From NCBI GenBank assembly GCA_963662175.1, contig OY759214.1, forward strand, positions 496,001 to 560,000: 64,000 bases of DNA. Reading direction: 5' to 3'. Position 1 is the stretch's first letter. Each line of letters opens with the position of its first letter. Positions 41,453 to 52,355 of this stretch are shown piece by piece. Both the position numbers and the translations under genes were made by a program. Source of the stretch: Aradus depressus (Eukaryota > Arthropoda > Insecta > Hemiptera > Aradidae). The notes under the pieces are model-generated. The model saw nothing but the letters and a program-made list of their open reading frames with translations. It did not search any database and had not been told where the DNA came from.

Positions 41453-42783
41453 GGGTCTAGCCGGATAAGAGTGCGAAAACTGCCCCCAACGATTTTCGAA
41501 TGGGCGATTAACCGACAGTTTGCACATGTAAAAAAACATTTTTCCTGAAAATTTCAGCTCCCAACTCCCATTATGCGATGAGAAAAAAAATAAAAAGGCA
41601 ATTTTGATTTTTTTTTTCTTTCCGGTTGTTGCAAGTATGCAACTGTCGATTTTTTTTTATTCCCACTTTTTTTTGCTAAAGCGTCTGCATCAAATTGCGT
41701 AGAGATAATTTTTTACATCCTGTTGTTTTTCTTAAAAAACAACACAATTGATGCACTTTCCGGAAGTAGCTGACATTCTAAAATATTAATGAAAATATAT
41801 TATAAAATAATTTTCTTAAATCTGAATTAGTATAAAAATAACACGAGTTATTATATTACATACGTTCAATCAATGAATAATAATTTTATTATTCGGAAAA
41901 TGAAAATGTTATTCTTAATTTATTTATTTATTTTCCATTTGTCGACTTCAGAGTTTCGAAGCAATGAAAGGAAAGGTTTTACGTGAAGCGTTCCATCACT
42001 TAACTGCATGGATGATGATTAGATGGAAGTGGGGGGAGGGATAAGAAAGGAATGAATAATATTATTATTATTATTATGAGAATAATAATTATTGAGTAGT
42101 GCGCAATTTCTCGTGAAGGCGGTTAGGGCGGTTCGATTTCCGCCCACGGCAAAAATCTAATTAAAAAAACATTCTTCATAAAATTAAGTTGAAAAAAATA
42201 GTACCTACTGTTAACAACCGTTCAAAAAATTACTGCTATATATTGTATTTTGCAAAAATAAAATATATGTATATTTTACAACATTATTTTAATAAAAATT
42301 CATAATATCATATACATAGATATAAACGGAAATAACCGAAAACAATTATTTTTTATTTTTTTTTAACATTGTTGCACCACACCAAAAAATTTGAAAAAAT
42401 TAGGGAATATTTGGATTTAAAAAACACATATTCTGTGAAAATTTGGTGAGTGTCACTCAAAAATAACATTCAAAAAATCCATTTTGGATTTTTTAAAATT
42501 CGATGAAAAATCGAATTTAAATCGGAAGATAATAAAAAAATACTATAGAGGTGTATTTGAAGCATAAGAACTTAAAAAAAAAATCGACAGTTGCATACTT
42601 GCAACAACCTGAAAGAAAAAAAAAAAAATCAAAATTGCCTTTTTATTTTTTTTCTCATCGAATAATGGGTGTTGGGAGCTGAAATTTTCAGGAAAAATGT
42701 TTTTTTACATGTGCAAACTGTGGGTCAATCGCCCATTCGAAAATCGTTTGGGGCAGTTTTCGCACTCTTATCCGGCTAGACCC
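41453..42783. mobile_element. Foldback/long-TIR element, non-coding
   Basis: About 205 bases starting GGGTCTAGCCGGATAAGAGT at 41453 are repeated inverted, ending ACTCTTATCCGGCTAGACCC at 42783. The interior is AT-rich without a transposase. A block near 41681-41750 ('gcatcaaattgcgtagagata', 'tacatcctgttgt') is shared with 44100-44180. Confidence 0.88.
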
Positions 42784-43017
42784 CTCCTTAAACGTACTGC
42801 TCAAACATGGGTATGTGACATCACCCAACACTCCTCTCCAGTGTATGCCAGACCTTGGACCCGTGCGGATCTACAAGCTCGAGCCTACTCACTATAAGTC
42901 GTATTTATATATATATTTTTTCTTTTTTTTCTATATAGTTATTTCGTAATTTAATTTTTAATTTTTTGGTTTCTTGCGATACTTACTACTGTAGTTTCTG
43001 GTAGTTTTTAATTTGGA

Positions 43018-43830
43018 ATGACTTCTGAAAGTGATGGGAGGGATATCCCTCCCGACATTGGCAAGGGTGATGAAATGGAGAGTGTAAGTTTGGTCGAAGT
43101 AAATGGATGTGATACGGAGCTGAATATTTCTAATAGCAAACCAGAAGGAAATGAAAAACAGATTAACAAAGATGATAGTAAACATTTTAACCCCAGATCA
43201 TACGAATATTTTGATGAAGGCCCATTTTATGTCTTCATTGAATCGAAATCCACAGATAAAAATATAGGAAAATTACATCCAATGGCTTTAGGCTCTCTTA
43301 TTTATAAGGGCGTACCTGGAGTACAAAAAAATATTTTACAAATAAAATCTATCGGTCGAAACAGAGTGAAGGTGGAACTTAGTAATTACGAAAGTGCCAA
43401 TCTACTTATCAAAACTGTTAATAGTAATACAAATGTAAATAATTTGCTAGCCTATGCGCCTAATTTTATGTTAGAGAAGAAAGGCATTATTCGTGGAGTT
43501 TGTCAGGAACTATCAGACGAGGACATATTGAACCTTCTTAAAATCGAGAGATCTGTGCGTCACTGCAGTGTTGTAGGGGCTCATAGACTTTTTAGGAAGG
43601 AAAATAAACAATTAGTTCCCACCCAGATGATTTTATTAACGTGACAGGTTTTACCGGAAGTAGTTAGTATACTTTATGTGAGATGTGAAGTTATGCCCTA
43701 CGTACCAAGAACCCAACAATGTTAAAAGTGTCTCCGTTGGGGGCATGTATATCGCAATTGTAAAAGTGCAGTCAGATGTTCGAAATGTGGAGACGCTCAT
43801 GACAAACAAGATTGTACGATCGTGGGAATA
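43018..43830 (+). pseudogene. LINE ORF1 (gag-like, CCHC knuckles), Jockey/I-type
   Basis: The ATG at 43018 opens 208 codons: an acidic low-complexity start, then FYVFIESKSTDKNIGKLHPM, LQIKSIGRNRVKVELSNYES and KKGIIRGVCQELSDEDILNL, the pattern of insect LINE gag-like proteins. It stops at TGA 43642-43644. The same frame continues with one more stop into two zinc knuckles, KCLRWGHVYRNC (43728-43765) and CSKCGDAHDKQDC (43780-43818). A third of the protein and all ORF2 are missing after about 43830. Such proteins bind element RNA. Confidence 0.78.
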
Positions 43831-43834
43831 AGTA

Positions 43835-44640
43835 TTTGTGAGTCGAAATGATTCCGGGAAATGACATTTCCACATGTTCTAATTCTTTGTCCATTCTTTC
43901 ATTGAATATAAATGAAGGATCTTCTGTTGATGATTGTGGCGAAACAGTAGTTGAAGATGATTGAGAAAGAAATTGAGGGTTGAAATTCACTGCTTTTTTT
44001 TTGATGAATCATCAGTATTTTTATTTTCGACTGGTCTGCTCAAAGAAATACGACACTGATTGCACAATATGTAACGTTTTTCCCAATTTTTTTTGTAGCG
44101 TCCGCATCAAATTGCGTAGAAATAATATTTTTACATCCTGTTGTATTTCATAAAAAAAGCATCACAATTGATGATTTTGCAGTACTGTCTGTAGCTCTGG
44201 AACGGCTTATCCGATTTTCATTGGGGTTGAACGAAAATGTGCATTTTGGAGGGTAAAAAAATTGAAATAAAGCCTTATGATCCAATTTGAAATTCTTGAT
44301 TAAATTTCGTTATATGTTCAGTTGAGGTAAATTATAGAGGTGAGCTTGAATCGTGGGACACCCAATATATTATAGTTCATCTAATATTTGATTATTCGTT
44401 TTTTGTATAATTTATATTAATTTTTATCTTTTGCTCGTATATGTATTATACATACACAGATAGGTAGTAATGATTACTTTAATAATTTTCATCTATTAGG
44501 TTAATAGGATTGTATTTATAGTAAGAAAGTGAGGTGGGCCAAAAGGTGACCAGCCCTAAAATTCTTAATTATTTTCAACACCAATAAAATTAGGCTAGTT
44601 TAATACAATTTCATTAGAATTTTCTTATGTAGATATATTT
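43835..44640. other. AT-rich, repeat piece, no gene
   Basis: Contains the shared block 44100-44180 noted under the 41453-42783 element. Nothing else recognised. Confidence 0.45.
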
Positions 44641-44644
44641 ATTA

Positions 44645-44790
44645 TATTTAAAAATATAAGTAAATATATATATTTAATCAAATGTATATATTTAATAAAA
44701 TATATATATTTAATCAAATACATATATATTTAAACCTATATATATATATTTAATCAAATATATATATTTCATCAAATATAAACATTTTTT
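44645..44790. repeat. AT-rich tandem repeat
   Basis: Imperfect 30-35 bp units of 'tatatatttaatcaaata' repeated about five times. Confidence 0.85.
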
Positions 44791-45148
44791 AAAAATTTAC
44801 GATATTGACAAACCTGACTTGAGTCTGTTTATCCTATCCTAACCTTCACTGCTCTTAGTCTAGTCCTGTATTTGATACTTTAGGGTTATTATTTCATTAT
44901 GTTTATTTCGTTTTAAAATATCGTGCATTATTGTATTAGTGATTGTTTAAAATGTTGCCAAGTTCCATTATTGTGCTTAAATCATTTTAATTTTATCGTT
45001 TAAATAACAATGAAACCGTGTGTTCAAAAAAAAAAAAAAAAGAATTATTATTTAATTGTTGTTAAAAAATGTGAATATTTATTGTTGATGAATTTTTTTT
45101 TAAACATGTTAATTCAGTTGTTAACGAAGTTAGTGAATTTCTAGAGCA

Positions 45149-45827
45149 ATGTCACTGCGCAAAACTAATTCTTTTCTGAGTAGTAATTCAAACTCCAATA
45201 TTTTTTCGAAAGAAGGCTACATGGAGTGCCCGGAAAATAACGATGTAGTGCCTCATAAAGTTGATGAAACTAAGAATACTCAAACCCAACAAACTGAAAC
45301 ATCAAAAGTTGGTAATTTTTCAAATGGTTCTATGTTGACAGACTTGAATGCAATCAATTCAAATCAAGTTAAAAATGGTACGAAGCACGGTTGTCGAGGT
45401 CCTATTACACCAGAAGATGCACTGATACACTTTAGTAGCTCTCTGACAAGGTATGAATTTTGTGAAATAACTGCTTATCCGGAAATTTATTTTTTGGGTC
45501 ACCGGGCTAAAAAAATTCAAGGAGTTGTTGGCGGACCAAATAATTGCAGTTATAAAACAAGATAAGGATAACACAATGAATATTATTCATATGTTTGATC
45601 ATTTTGTATTCAGGAATCATATTTGTATAACTTTTGAACTTCTATCAATTAATTTGTACGAATTGATCAAAAAGAACAAGTTTCAAGGGTTCAGCCTACA
45701 GTTGGTCCGAAGATTTTCACATTCTCTTCTCCAATGTCTAGATGCGCTTTATAGAAATAAGATTATTCATTGTGATATGAAACCCGAGAATGTCTTAATC
45801 AAGCAACCAGGAAGAAGTGGAATTAAG
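45149..45827 (+). pseudogene. DYRK2-type protein kinase exon lacking most of the N-lobe
   Basis: From ATG 45149 the frame has a Ser/Asn-rich start and then the DYRK class II N-terminal region ([43 protein letters not shown]). Immediately after, in the +1 frame, come [45 protein letters not shown] and [11 protein letters not shown] (about 45768-45800), almost word for word insect Dyrk2. About 70 residues that hold the DH box, Gly loop, catalytic Lys and helix-C Glu are missing between 45554 and 45557, and the join is out of frame. The exon ends at a good donor (ATTAAG/GTGAGT), the expected exon border before the DFG region. Functional kinases of this family phosphorylate Ser/Thr after autophosphorylating an activation-loop Tyr; this copy cannot. 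The DFG exon was not found. Confidence 0.85.
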
Positions 45828-45829
45828 GT

Positions 45830-46470
45830 GAGTTTTAACATTTAAAAGCTTATTATACTTTTGATAAAACTATAAAATATCCCACTTTTTATATATATAT
45901 ATATTTTTTTTTTTTAATTGTTGTTAATCAAGCAATAAAGCTAATCATTACTTGATTCTATTTGATTGTTGGTCACGCCATCCGGAGTTGCCTTGTGGAT
46001 CCTTTTCGAAAGCAAAAATGTGCTCCCTATGTCTAGGTCATGTGACGCAGGAAAATCTATCAGCCTCTGATTACAGTGTTTGTTACATATCTGTTAACTT
46101 GACAGTTATTGTTTTAGTGCAAGGTTTGGTTAGCAGATGTGAATATCTCTAACCGAGTGCCTCTTTAGTCCTGGATCTCTATGGTTTCTCTGAATGTACC
46201 TATTGTCCCCTCAAATAGAGAGTTGTTCATGATCCACTCTCTAAGTGCTATTTCCGACCTTAGTGTATCTTGATGCGAATGTTTCTTAACTCAGCCTCGT
46301 CTCAGCTGTTTAAATCTTGAGATGGCTCCAATGAAACTTTAAAAAAATAATTACCTCTCGAAAATATTTTGTATTTTAAAATATTCACCCACTTGTTCAT
46401 CTATTTTCTAGTTAATAGTTGTTATTTTATGTCGTATAGTATCTTTTTACACTATTATTCATGTTGACAG
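45830..46470. other. No gene recognised
   Basis: AT-rich with a (TA)n/T-run near 45888-45918. Presumed intron or intergenic. Confidence 0.45.
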
Positions 46471-46528
46471 GGCATGGAGAAGGGATGTACATAAAACAAG
46501 AGGAAGAAGAAACCTGTCTCTCTATCTC
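46471..46528 (+). CDS. Possible leader exon of a zinc-finger-type gene
   Basis: Acceptor GTTGACAG before 46471 and donor ATCTC/GTAAGT after 46528 bound HGEGMYIKQEEEETCLSIS, which resembles the acidic 'MYIKQEEP' leader exons of insect C2H2 zinc-finger proteins (compare 54360-54429). Short, so tentative. Confidence 0.35.
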
Positions 46529-46959
46529 GTAAGTTATTTTCAGGGTATCGCCACTTTATAAGATCAGCGCGGTTCATCTAAAATTATGTGAATTATGAAA
46601 ATATTAGTAATGGATGTGTACTTAATGTTTCTGCCAAAGAATCTAAATGTCAATTTTCATTATTGTTTTCTTTTTCAAGCATCAGGTATACATTATTTTG
46701 ATCTCAACATGCTTATTTCAAATTGGTCCCATATTTTTCAAGGTAAATTAGTATTTTTTTACCCGAGATCGAATATCTCCGTGGGTTTCCTGGATATTAG
46801 GCCTAACGCAAATGTTATTAATTTGTGGCTTTAAAAAACTTTGCTTAGTTTTTGTTGGTGTCACACTTTAGCAACCCGCTTTGGTGCCGTGTTTGAGTAT
46901 CTCAAGCTACTTCAGTCCGAAGAAAGTGAATTTTCCTGGTTCGGGGCATCTTAGGAATA

Positions 46960-47165
46960 AATAGCATCTCCTTTAATATCAAACATGTGTCTGAATGTGT
47001 CTGTCGCTTTGAAGAGTGTTTCTATTATGCAAACTATGTCTATGTTGTGTCGTGTTAGGAAGTTACTGAAAGACTGCTGCTATGCTTTCAACCCATTTGC
47101 GTTCCAATTTAGGATTGTTAAATTTTGATCAACTGTAGAGTTAGATCTCACCATAATTAGAAGAA
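46960..47165 (-). pseudogene. Jockey ORF2 endonuclease, N-terminus
   Basis: Minus-strand LTILNWNANGLKA then, after a stop, NFLTRHNIDIVCIIETLFKA matches the first blocks of Jockey APE endonucleases (Asn of WNANGL, Glu of IxET). It ends in stops near 46960. Confidence 0.75.
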
Positions 47166-47379
47166 AGTTTGTTATTGAGTAGTAGGAAATGAAGTATTTA
47201 ATTTGAGAATGAAAGGTTTATTTAAACTTATTAGTAGGTTTGTCAAATAGGTCTAATGAGGGGTCTTCTTTTTTGAGGTTAGGCTGATGAGGGGTGCTTT
47301 CTGGGGTCTCCAAGGGTTTGATTTAGCTTCAGAGGGGGTGTTTTCCTGTGAGTGTGGAGGATTTTCTGAGACTGGTTGG

Positions 47380-47750
47380 GAAGTAAGTCTAAGCTAGATT
47401 TGCATTTGTTGTGTCATGATTGTGTGTTGGCATGTGTTTTCTGTGGGTGATTCGTGATTGAAGTTTTAAGAAGGTTTCACAGTCTCTATAATTGGCGGGG
47501 TGGCTTCCACCACAGTTGTGCATGATGGGCAAGTTGTCAAGGAGGCAGAAGTTGTTGCTATGTCCCACTCGCTGGTAATTCGTGCGCTACACAATGCGTT
47601 GGGACCTCTGACGCGGTTTGACAGTCGCTATAGTGTAAAAGAGACGGGATAATGGAGAATTGCCTTCCTCTCAGGGGTGTTCTGGAGCTAGCACACAGCG
47701 GAGTGGGGCCTTTGTCCTTGTTCAGTAGTCTTGTTACACTGAGGACTGCG
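47380..47750 (-). pseudogene. Jockey ORF1, C-terminal part
   Basis: Contains one copy of the duplicated 'TRLLNKDKGP...' segment (47750-47591) and a Cys/His knuckle region (NNFCLLDNLPIMHNCGGSHP-like, ANYRDC) near 47560-47480, in shifted frames with stops. The gypsy insertion at 47750/51532 splits it from the rest of ORF1. Confidence 0.7.
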
Positions 47751-47882
47751 TGAGATGATTTAATTTAAATTATATCACATGATCTCCACTATATCATATG
47801 TTACACTTTTATATTTATTCAGTTTGATTCTCGTTTCAATATGCCAAATAAAGCCTTCGTTCAGAAAAGGTTTTTCATTTCA
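47751..47882 (+). repeat. 5' LTR, 132 bp
   Basis: Begins TGAGATGATTTAATTTAAAT and ends TTTTTCATTTCA. Differs from the 3' LTR by two transitions near 47776-47779. AATAAA at 47847-47852 may be the polyadenylation signal. Confidence 0.95.
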
Positions 47883-47902
47883 ATTTATTTGGCATATTGA
47901 AA
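47834..47902 (+). promoter_or_regulatory. LTR/primer-site inverted repeat, possible self-priming leader
   Basis: TTTCAATATGCCAAATAAA (47834-47852, in the LTR) is perfectly complementary over 19 bases to 47884-47902, which starts two bases after the LTR end, where a primer-binding site belongs. No tRNA-type TGG...CC primer site is evident. In Tf1/sushi elements the RNA 5' end folds back to prime at exactly this place. Confidence 0.6.
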
Positions 47903-47905
47903 ACT

Positions 47906-50600
47906 ATGGAAAAATTATTTCGCCCGGAACGTCTCCAACTCGTCCCTAATGAAGCCGCTGCAGCTCAAAAGTGGACTCATTGGTTCCGGACGTTGCAGAG
48001 CTTCGTGAAGGCCTTGAAGGTGGAGGAAGATCAGAAGCTGGAGCTGCTCATCAATTACATCTCCCCGAGCGAGAGTGAGCAGTACGACCGGGCCATCGCT
48101 ATCCTTGAGGCGCTTTACGTGAAGCCCCGCAATGAGATATTTGCGAGGCATGTCCTAGCCACTCGACGGCAGTTAACAGGTGAGGACATTAACCAATATT
48201 CTCAAGAACTATTTCTGCTTAGCAAAGACTGTAATTTCAGAGCAGTCTCTGCTGAGCAGAATAGAAACGAATATATTCGTGACTCTTTTATCAGTGGGCT
48301 ATTGTCACCTCATGTCCGACAACGCCTTCTCGAGAATTTTTCCCTCTCGCTCGAAGATGCTATTCGACAGGCCCTGTCATTAGAGATGGCTCAGCAGCAA
48401 GCCGATGTATACGCTTCTTCTGGCCCCATTATAAATAAATTATCCAAAGATGACCTTTCCGAGGAGTCCCAAGAAGATGGGTCGCCCACCTCGGCTGCTA
48501 CTGCACCCAAATGCTTTTTTTGTGGGCGAGGCAGGCATCCCCGCGTGATATGTCCAGCAAAGAATGTTACCTGCCATAAATGCGACAAACGGGGGCATTA
48601 TGCGGCGGTATGCAAATCTTCCGATCGACCTCGAAATGTAGTTGCTTCCACCCTGGCTGCTGCTCCTTCCTCTCTTCTGAAGTCAACTGTGAGAGTCAAG
48701 GTGGATGATCAACTGGCTGATGCGGTGGTGGATATCGGTAGCTCAGAGAGCTTCATCAGCAGAAGGCACGTAACATCGCACAAACTTCGCATTTTTCCTG
48801 CTCAGGGTACTGTTTCCATGGCCGCTTCCTCATTGAAATCCTCTGTTAAGGGGACATGCAGGGTCAATCTTTCACTCATGGGTCATTTACATATGAATGT
48901 AAGTCTAGCCGTTCTCGAAGGCTTATGTGCTGATGTGATTGTTGGGCATGACATTCTGCAGCTCCACGCCAAGGTTGAGGTTAACTTCGGGGGTCCTAAA
49001 GAACCTCTCTCTATCTGCAGTCTAACAGCTGCCAGTGTGCCTCCAGTCTCATTGTTTGCCAATCTGGTGTCTGATTGCAGACCTATCGCCACAAAATCTC
49101 GTAGACTCACTAGAGAAGATGCTGAATTTGTTAGGCGGGAAATCACCAAACTCTTAGAAGACGGTATAATAGAGGAGAGTCAGTCTCCGTGGCGAGCCCA
49201 AGTTTTGGTCACCTCTAGCATGAATCACGAAAAGCGGATGGTGATCGACTATTCTCAGACAATAAACCGATATACCCTCCTCAATGCGTTTCCCCTTCCC
49301 CGGATTGAGGATTTGGTGCAAGCAGTATCAAACTATGAGGTTTTCAGTTCAATTGATCTCCGTTCCGCCTACCATCAAATCCCAATCCAGGAGTGTGAAA
49401 AGAAGTACACCGCCTTTGAGGCTTGTGGGAGGTTGTATCAGTTCCGAAGGATACCCTTTGGTGTGACGAATGGGGTTGCGTTTTTTCAGCAAGCTATCGA
49501 TAACATAATCCGCGCCGAGGGCTTGGAAGCCACTTTTGCTTATTTGGATGACCTGACTGTCTGCGGGAAGAGTCAGGAGGAGCACGACTCCAATTTAAGA
49601 AAATTCTTAGAAGTAGCTGAAAAATACAATCTTACTCTGAACAGGGACAAATGTAAGTTCTCAGCGCGCGCAATAAACATTCTAGGTTATACTGTTTCTA
49701 ACAGATGTATCAAGCCGGACCCTGAGCGGCTTGGACCGCTTCTCGACCTTCCACCCCCACGGGATGCCGCTACTCTTCGCAGGGCCATGGGTATGTTTTC
49801 TCATTATTCGAAATGGATCAAAGGGTTTTCCGAAAAGATACGACCCCTCGCTCAGTGTAAAACGTTTCACATGCCTCATGATGTTCTGAGTAATTTCGAA
49901 GCCCGGAAACAAGATATAGGAAAATCGACTGTGAGTACTATTGATGAGAACACTACGCTTATTGTCGAAACTGACGCCTCCAATTTTGCTATTGGGGCTA
50001 CCTTGTCGCAATCCGATAGGCCAGTGGCGTTCTTCTCCAGGACTTTGTCTAACTGTGAGCAGCATCACTCGGCGGTAGAAAAAGAAGCCTATGCCATCAT
50101 TAAGGCTTTACGCAAGTGGAGACATTAACTTATGGGTCGACATTTTAAACTTATTACTGATCAGCGGTCTGTTGCTTTCATGTTTGACATGAAGCACTCA
50201 AGTAAAATAAAGAACGAAAAGATATCCCGATGGAGACTGGAGCTCTCCCCTTTCAAATTTGACATTATATGCCGCCCGGGGAAAGATAACTAGGCAGCGG
50301 ATGCTTTGTCTAGGGTGTGCTCTACACTAGAGGGATTAGGCGGCAAGAATTTGTACAATCTACATGTCGAATTGTGTCACCCGGGTGTCACCCGATTCTA
50401 CCATTGGGTGCGAACTAAGAACCTACCATATTCGGTGGACGATGTCAAAAGGTTGACAGCTACATGCCCTCAATGTGTGGAGCTGAAGCCCCAATTCTAC
50501 AAGAATGAAGGCAAGCTAATCAAGGCCACCGCTCCGTTCGAGCGCCTCAACATAGATTTCAAGGGCCCTTTGCCATCTACCTCGCTACACCCTGACGGTG
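47906..50600 (+). pseudogene. gag-pol polyprotein: gag, protease, RT, RNase H, integrase zinc domain
   Basis: The first true ATG is 47906 (an upstream TTG at 47897 lies in the primer region). Gag covers residues 1-200, followed by two CCHC knuckles (CFFCGRGRHPRVIC and CHKCDKRGHYAAVC, about 48512-48615). The protease has VVDIGSS at about 48725-48745, with Ile in place of the usual Thr of DTGS. RT shows FSSIDLRSAYHQI, FRRIPFGVT and the YLDD box (49541-49552). RNase H has ETDASNFAIGATLS. TAA at 50126-50128 and TAG at 50291-50293 interrupt RNase H; after each the same frame continues (ITDQRSVAF, AADALSRV). The integrase HHCC domain (LHVELCHPG ... CPQCVEL) follows, then a frameshift near 50580. 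Confidence 0.9.
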
Positions 50601-51380
50601 ATAGATGAGTTTTCACGGTTCCCGTTTGCCTTCGCCTGTGCTGATATGACAGCCTCCACTGTAATAAAAAACCTGCAACAATTGTTCTCCATTTTTGGTT
50701 TCCCATCGTATGTGCATACTGACCGAGGGACCTCCTTCACGTCACAAGATGTGAAAAACTTCCTTCACCGCCAAGGAATAGCCACTAGCCGCACAACACC
50801 CTACAACCCTCAAGGCAACGGCCAGGTCCAAAGGTACAACGGCATAATTTGGAAGACGATGACCCTAGCTCTCCGTTCCAAAAGGCTGAATGTGGACCGG
50901 TGGGAATCAGTCCTATCAGAGTCGCTTCATTCCATTCGCTCCCTCCTCTGCACAGCGACTAATGAAACCCCTCATGAGCGCATGTTCAGACATCAACGTA
51001 AGTCGTACTACGGGGTATCGCTACCCTCCTGGCTAAGCTCACCTGGTCCCGTACTTATAAGAAAGCATGCTAGAGCAAGCAAGTACGAACCACTGGTTGA
51101 AGAAGCGCATCTCATAGAAGCCAACCAGGACTATGCGCATGTTAGGTTGCCCAACGGCACCGAGTCTACTATATCAATCCGGGACTTGGCTCCAGCTGGA
51201 CCGACGGAAGCATTCCCTGAGAACTCTAAACAAGCACAGAGCGAGCTGGAGACTGCGGGGAGTCCTGTTGAAGACACATGGAGGCAGCCCCCAAGTCCGC
51301 TCCCCGAGGCTAACCAGCCTCTCCTCAGGCGCTCTACCAGGGCCCGCCGACCTCCCAGCTACCTGGCTGATTACGTCTGA
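50585..51380 (+). pseudogene. Integrase catalytic and C-terminal domains, Glu-to-Gln at the active site
   Basis: The frame continues from VIDEFSRFPFAFACADMTAS (50595 on) through VHTDRGTSFTS (second Asp) to NPQGNGQVQRYNGI. Related integrases have Glu in the place of the second Gln of that motif (codon CAA 50829-50831); it is the third residue of the DDE triad. The first Asp is in NIDFKGPLP (about 50550). The tail ends RRSTRARRPPSYLADYV, a common C-terminus of insect gypsy elements. By family the enzyme inserts element cDNA; the E-to-Q change and the upstream frameshift would each disable it. Confidence 0.85.
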
Positions 51381-51387
51381 TGCTCCC

Positions 51388-51399
51388 AGCGAGGAAGAA
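51388..51399 (+). other. Polypurine tract
   Basis: GCGAGGAAGAA directly precedes the 3' LTR, as expected for the plus-strand primer. Confidence 0.7.
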
Positions 51400-51531
51400 T
51401 GAGATGATTTAATTTAAATTATACCATATGATCTCCACTATATCATATGTTACACTTTTATATTTATTCAGTTTGATTCTCGTTTCAATATGCCAAATAA
51501 AGCCTTCGTTCAGAAAAGGTTTTTCATTTCA
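51400..51531 (+). repeat. 3' LTR, 132 bp
   Basis: 130 of 132 bases match the 5' LTR; followed by the CTGCG duplication. Confidence 0.95.
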
Positions 51532-51604
51532 CTGCGTATGTCGGGGTTAGTTCGTCTTGTATTTCGGTTTCAGTCAGGGAGTATGGAACCCCACGAATAA
51601 CAAC

Positions 51605-51887
51605 TGCTCATCCACTGACCACTGCTCACCCACCGCCCACCCACTGCTCACCCACACAATGCGTTGAGACCTCTGACGCGGTTTGACAGTCGCTATAGTG
51701 TAAAAGAGACGGGATAATGGAGAATTGCCTTCCTCTCCGGGTTCTTCTGGAGCTAGACAGCACACAGCGGAGTGGGGCCTTTGTCCTTGTTCAGTAGTCT
51801 TGTTACACTGAGGACTGCGTATGTCGGGGTTAGTTCGTCTTGTATTTCGGTTTCAGTCAGGGAGTATGGAACCCCACGAATAACAAC
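51605..51887 (-). repeat. Second copy of a 230-bp ORF1 segment with junction minisatellite
   Basis: 51656-51887 repeats the sequence found at 47591-47750 plus 51537-51604 (interrupted by the gypsy element). The two copies are joined by about 51 bases of imperfect CACTGCTCACCCA units (51605-51655). It encodes Jockey ORF1 residues (PYSLTETEIQDELTPTYAVL, SRLFYTIATVKPRQ). Confidence 0.85.
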
Positions 51888-51889
51888 GG

Positions 51890-52355
51890 AAAGTTTCCTG
51901 TCCTCAGGGTTCAGGGAAGTTTAGTATTTTACGTTATTTGTTTGGTAAAATTTGGTCAGTTTCCTAAATTCTTCAGATGTCATAAGGGATATTTTTATTT
52001 TTTTGTGGCGTTGTTTTGTTTCGAAGGGAGAGGTTGTGATATTTTTAATGTCTGTCAATATTTTTTGTAAATCGTTAGTGTGTTGGTCGGTGATGAGTGC
52101 TGCGAGTGGCACGAATGTGTTGTGCGTGGGTATAGTGAAATGGATAGCGTTCCTGTTCCTCTTGGGCTGGGTGTGGCTGGTCCCCGGCGAGGACTCTCCG
52201 CCGTCCAGCTGCATGGCTGTCTCCGGGAGAGCTGGGAACTCCGTGCCCTCTTCTGGAGGTGTTGGTCTCTTTGGCTGGCTCATTAGTTGGGGTGAGTTAG
52301 GCTGATCTGTGTTACCTGAATTCGGGAGTCGTTTTGAGGTTATCTGGTTGTCCAT
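51890..52355 (-). pseudogene. Jockey ORF1, N-terminal part
   Basis: An ATG at 52355 (minus) opens 144 codons: MDNQITSKRLPNSGNTDQPN, a Pro-rich PPEEGTEFPALPETAMQLDG block and RNAIHFTIPTHNTFVPLAAL, then a Lys-rich end at 51921. Shortly after the stop the typical VVIRGVPYSLTETEIQDEL segment continues. This is the organisation of Jockey gag-like ORF1 N-termini. Confidence 0.75.

Larger units (their letters stand above)
47751..51531 (+). mobile_element. Ty3/gypsy LTR retrotransposon, full length but inactive
   Basis: Two 132-bp LTRs (47751-47882, 51400-51531) start TG and end CA, and differ at only two positions. The 5-bp target duplication CTGCG lies at 47746-47750 and 51532-51536. One long gag-pol frame with the order gag, protease, RT, RNase H, integrase defines Ty3/gypsy, and the gag and RT resemble the CsRn1-type insect elements (inference from motif wording). 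There is no envelope gene. Two stops, a frameshift and an integrase active-site change inactivate it in spite of young LTRs. Confidence 0.95.

Noticed and set aside
45952..46152. 66-codon plus-strand frame after the DYRK exon as its next exon
   Set aside because: Does not contain the DFG or activation-loop sequence expected to follow, and lacks a matching acceptor.
51952..52305. Plus-strand 117-codon frame
   Set aside because: Antisense shadow of Jockey ORF1, which has recognisable content.
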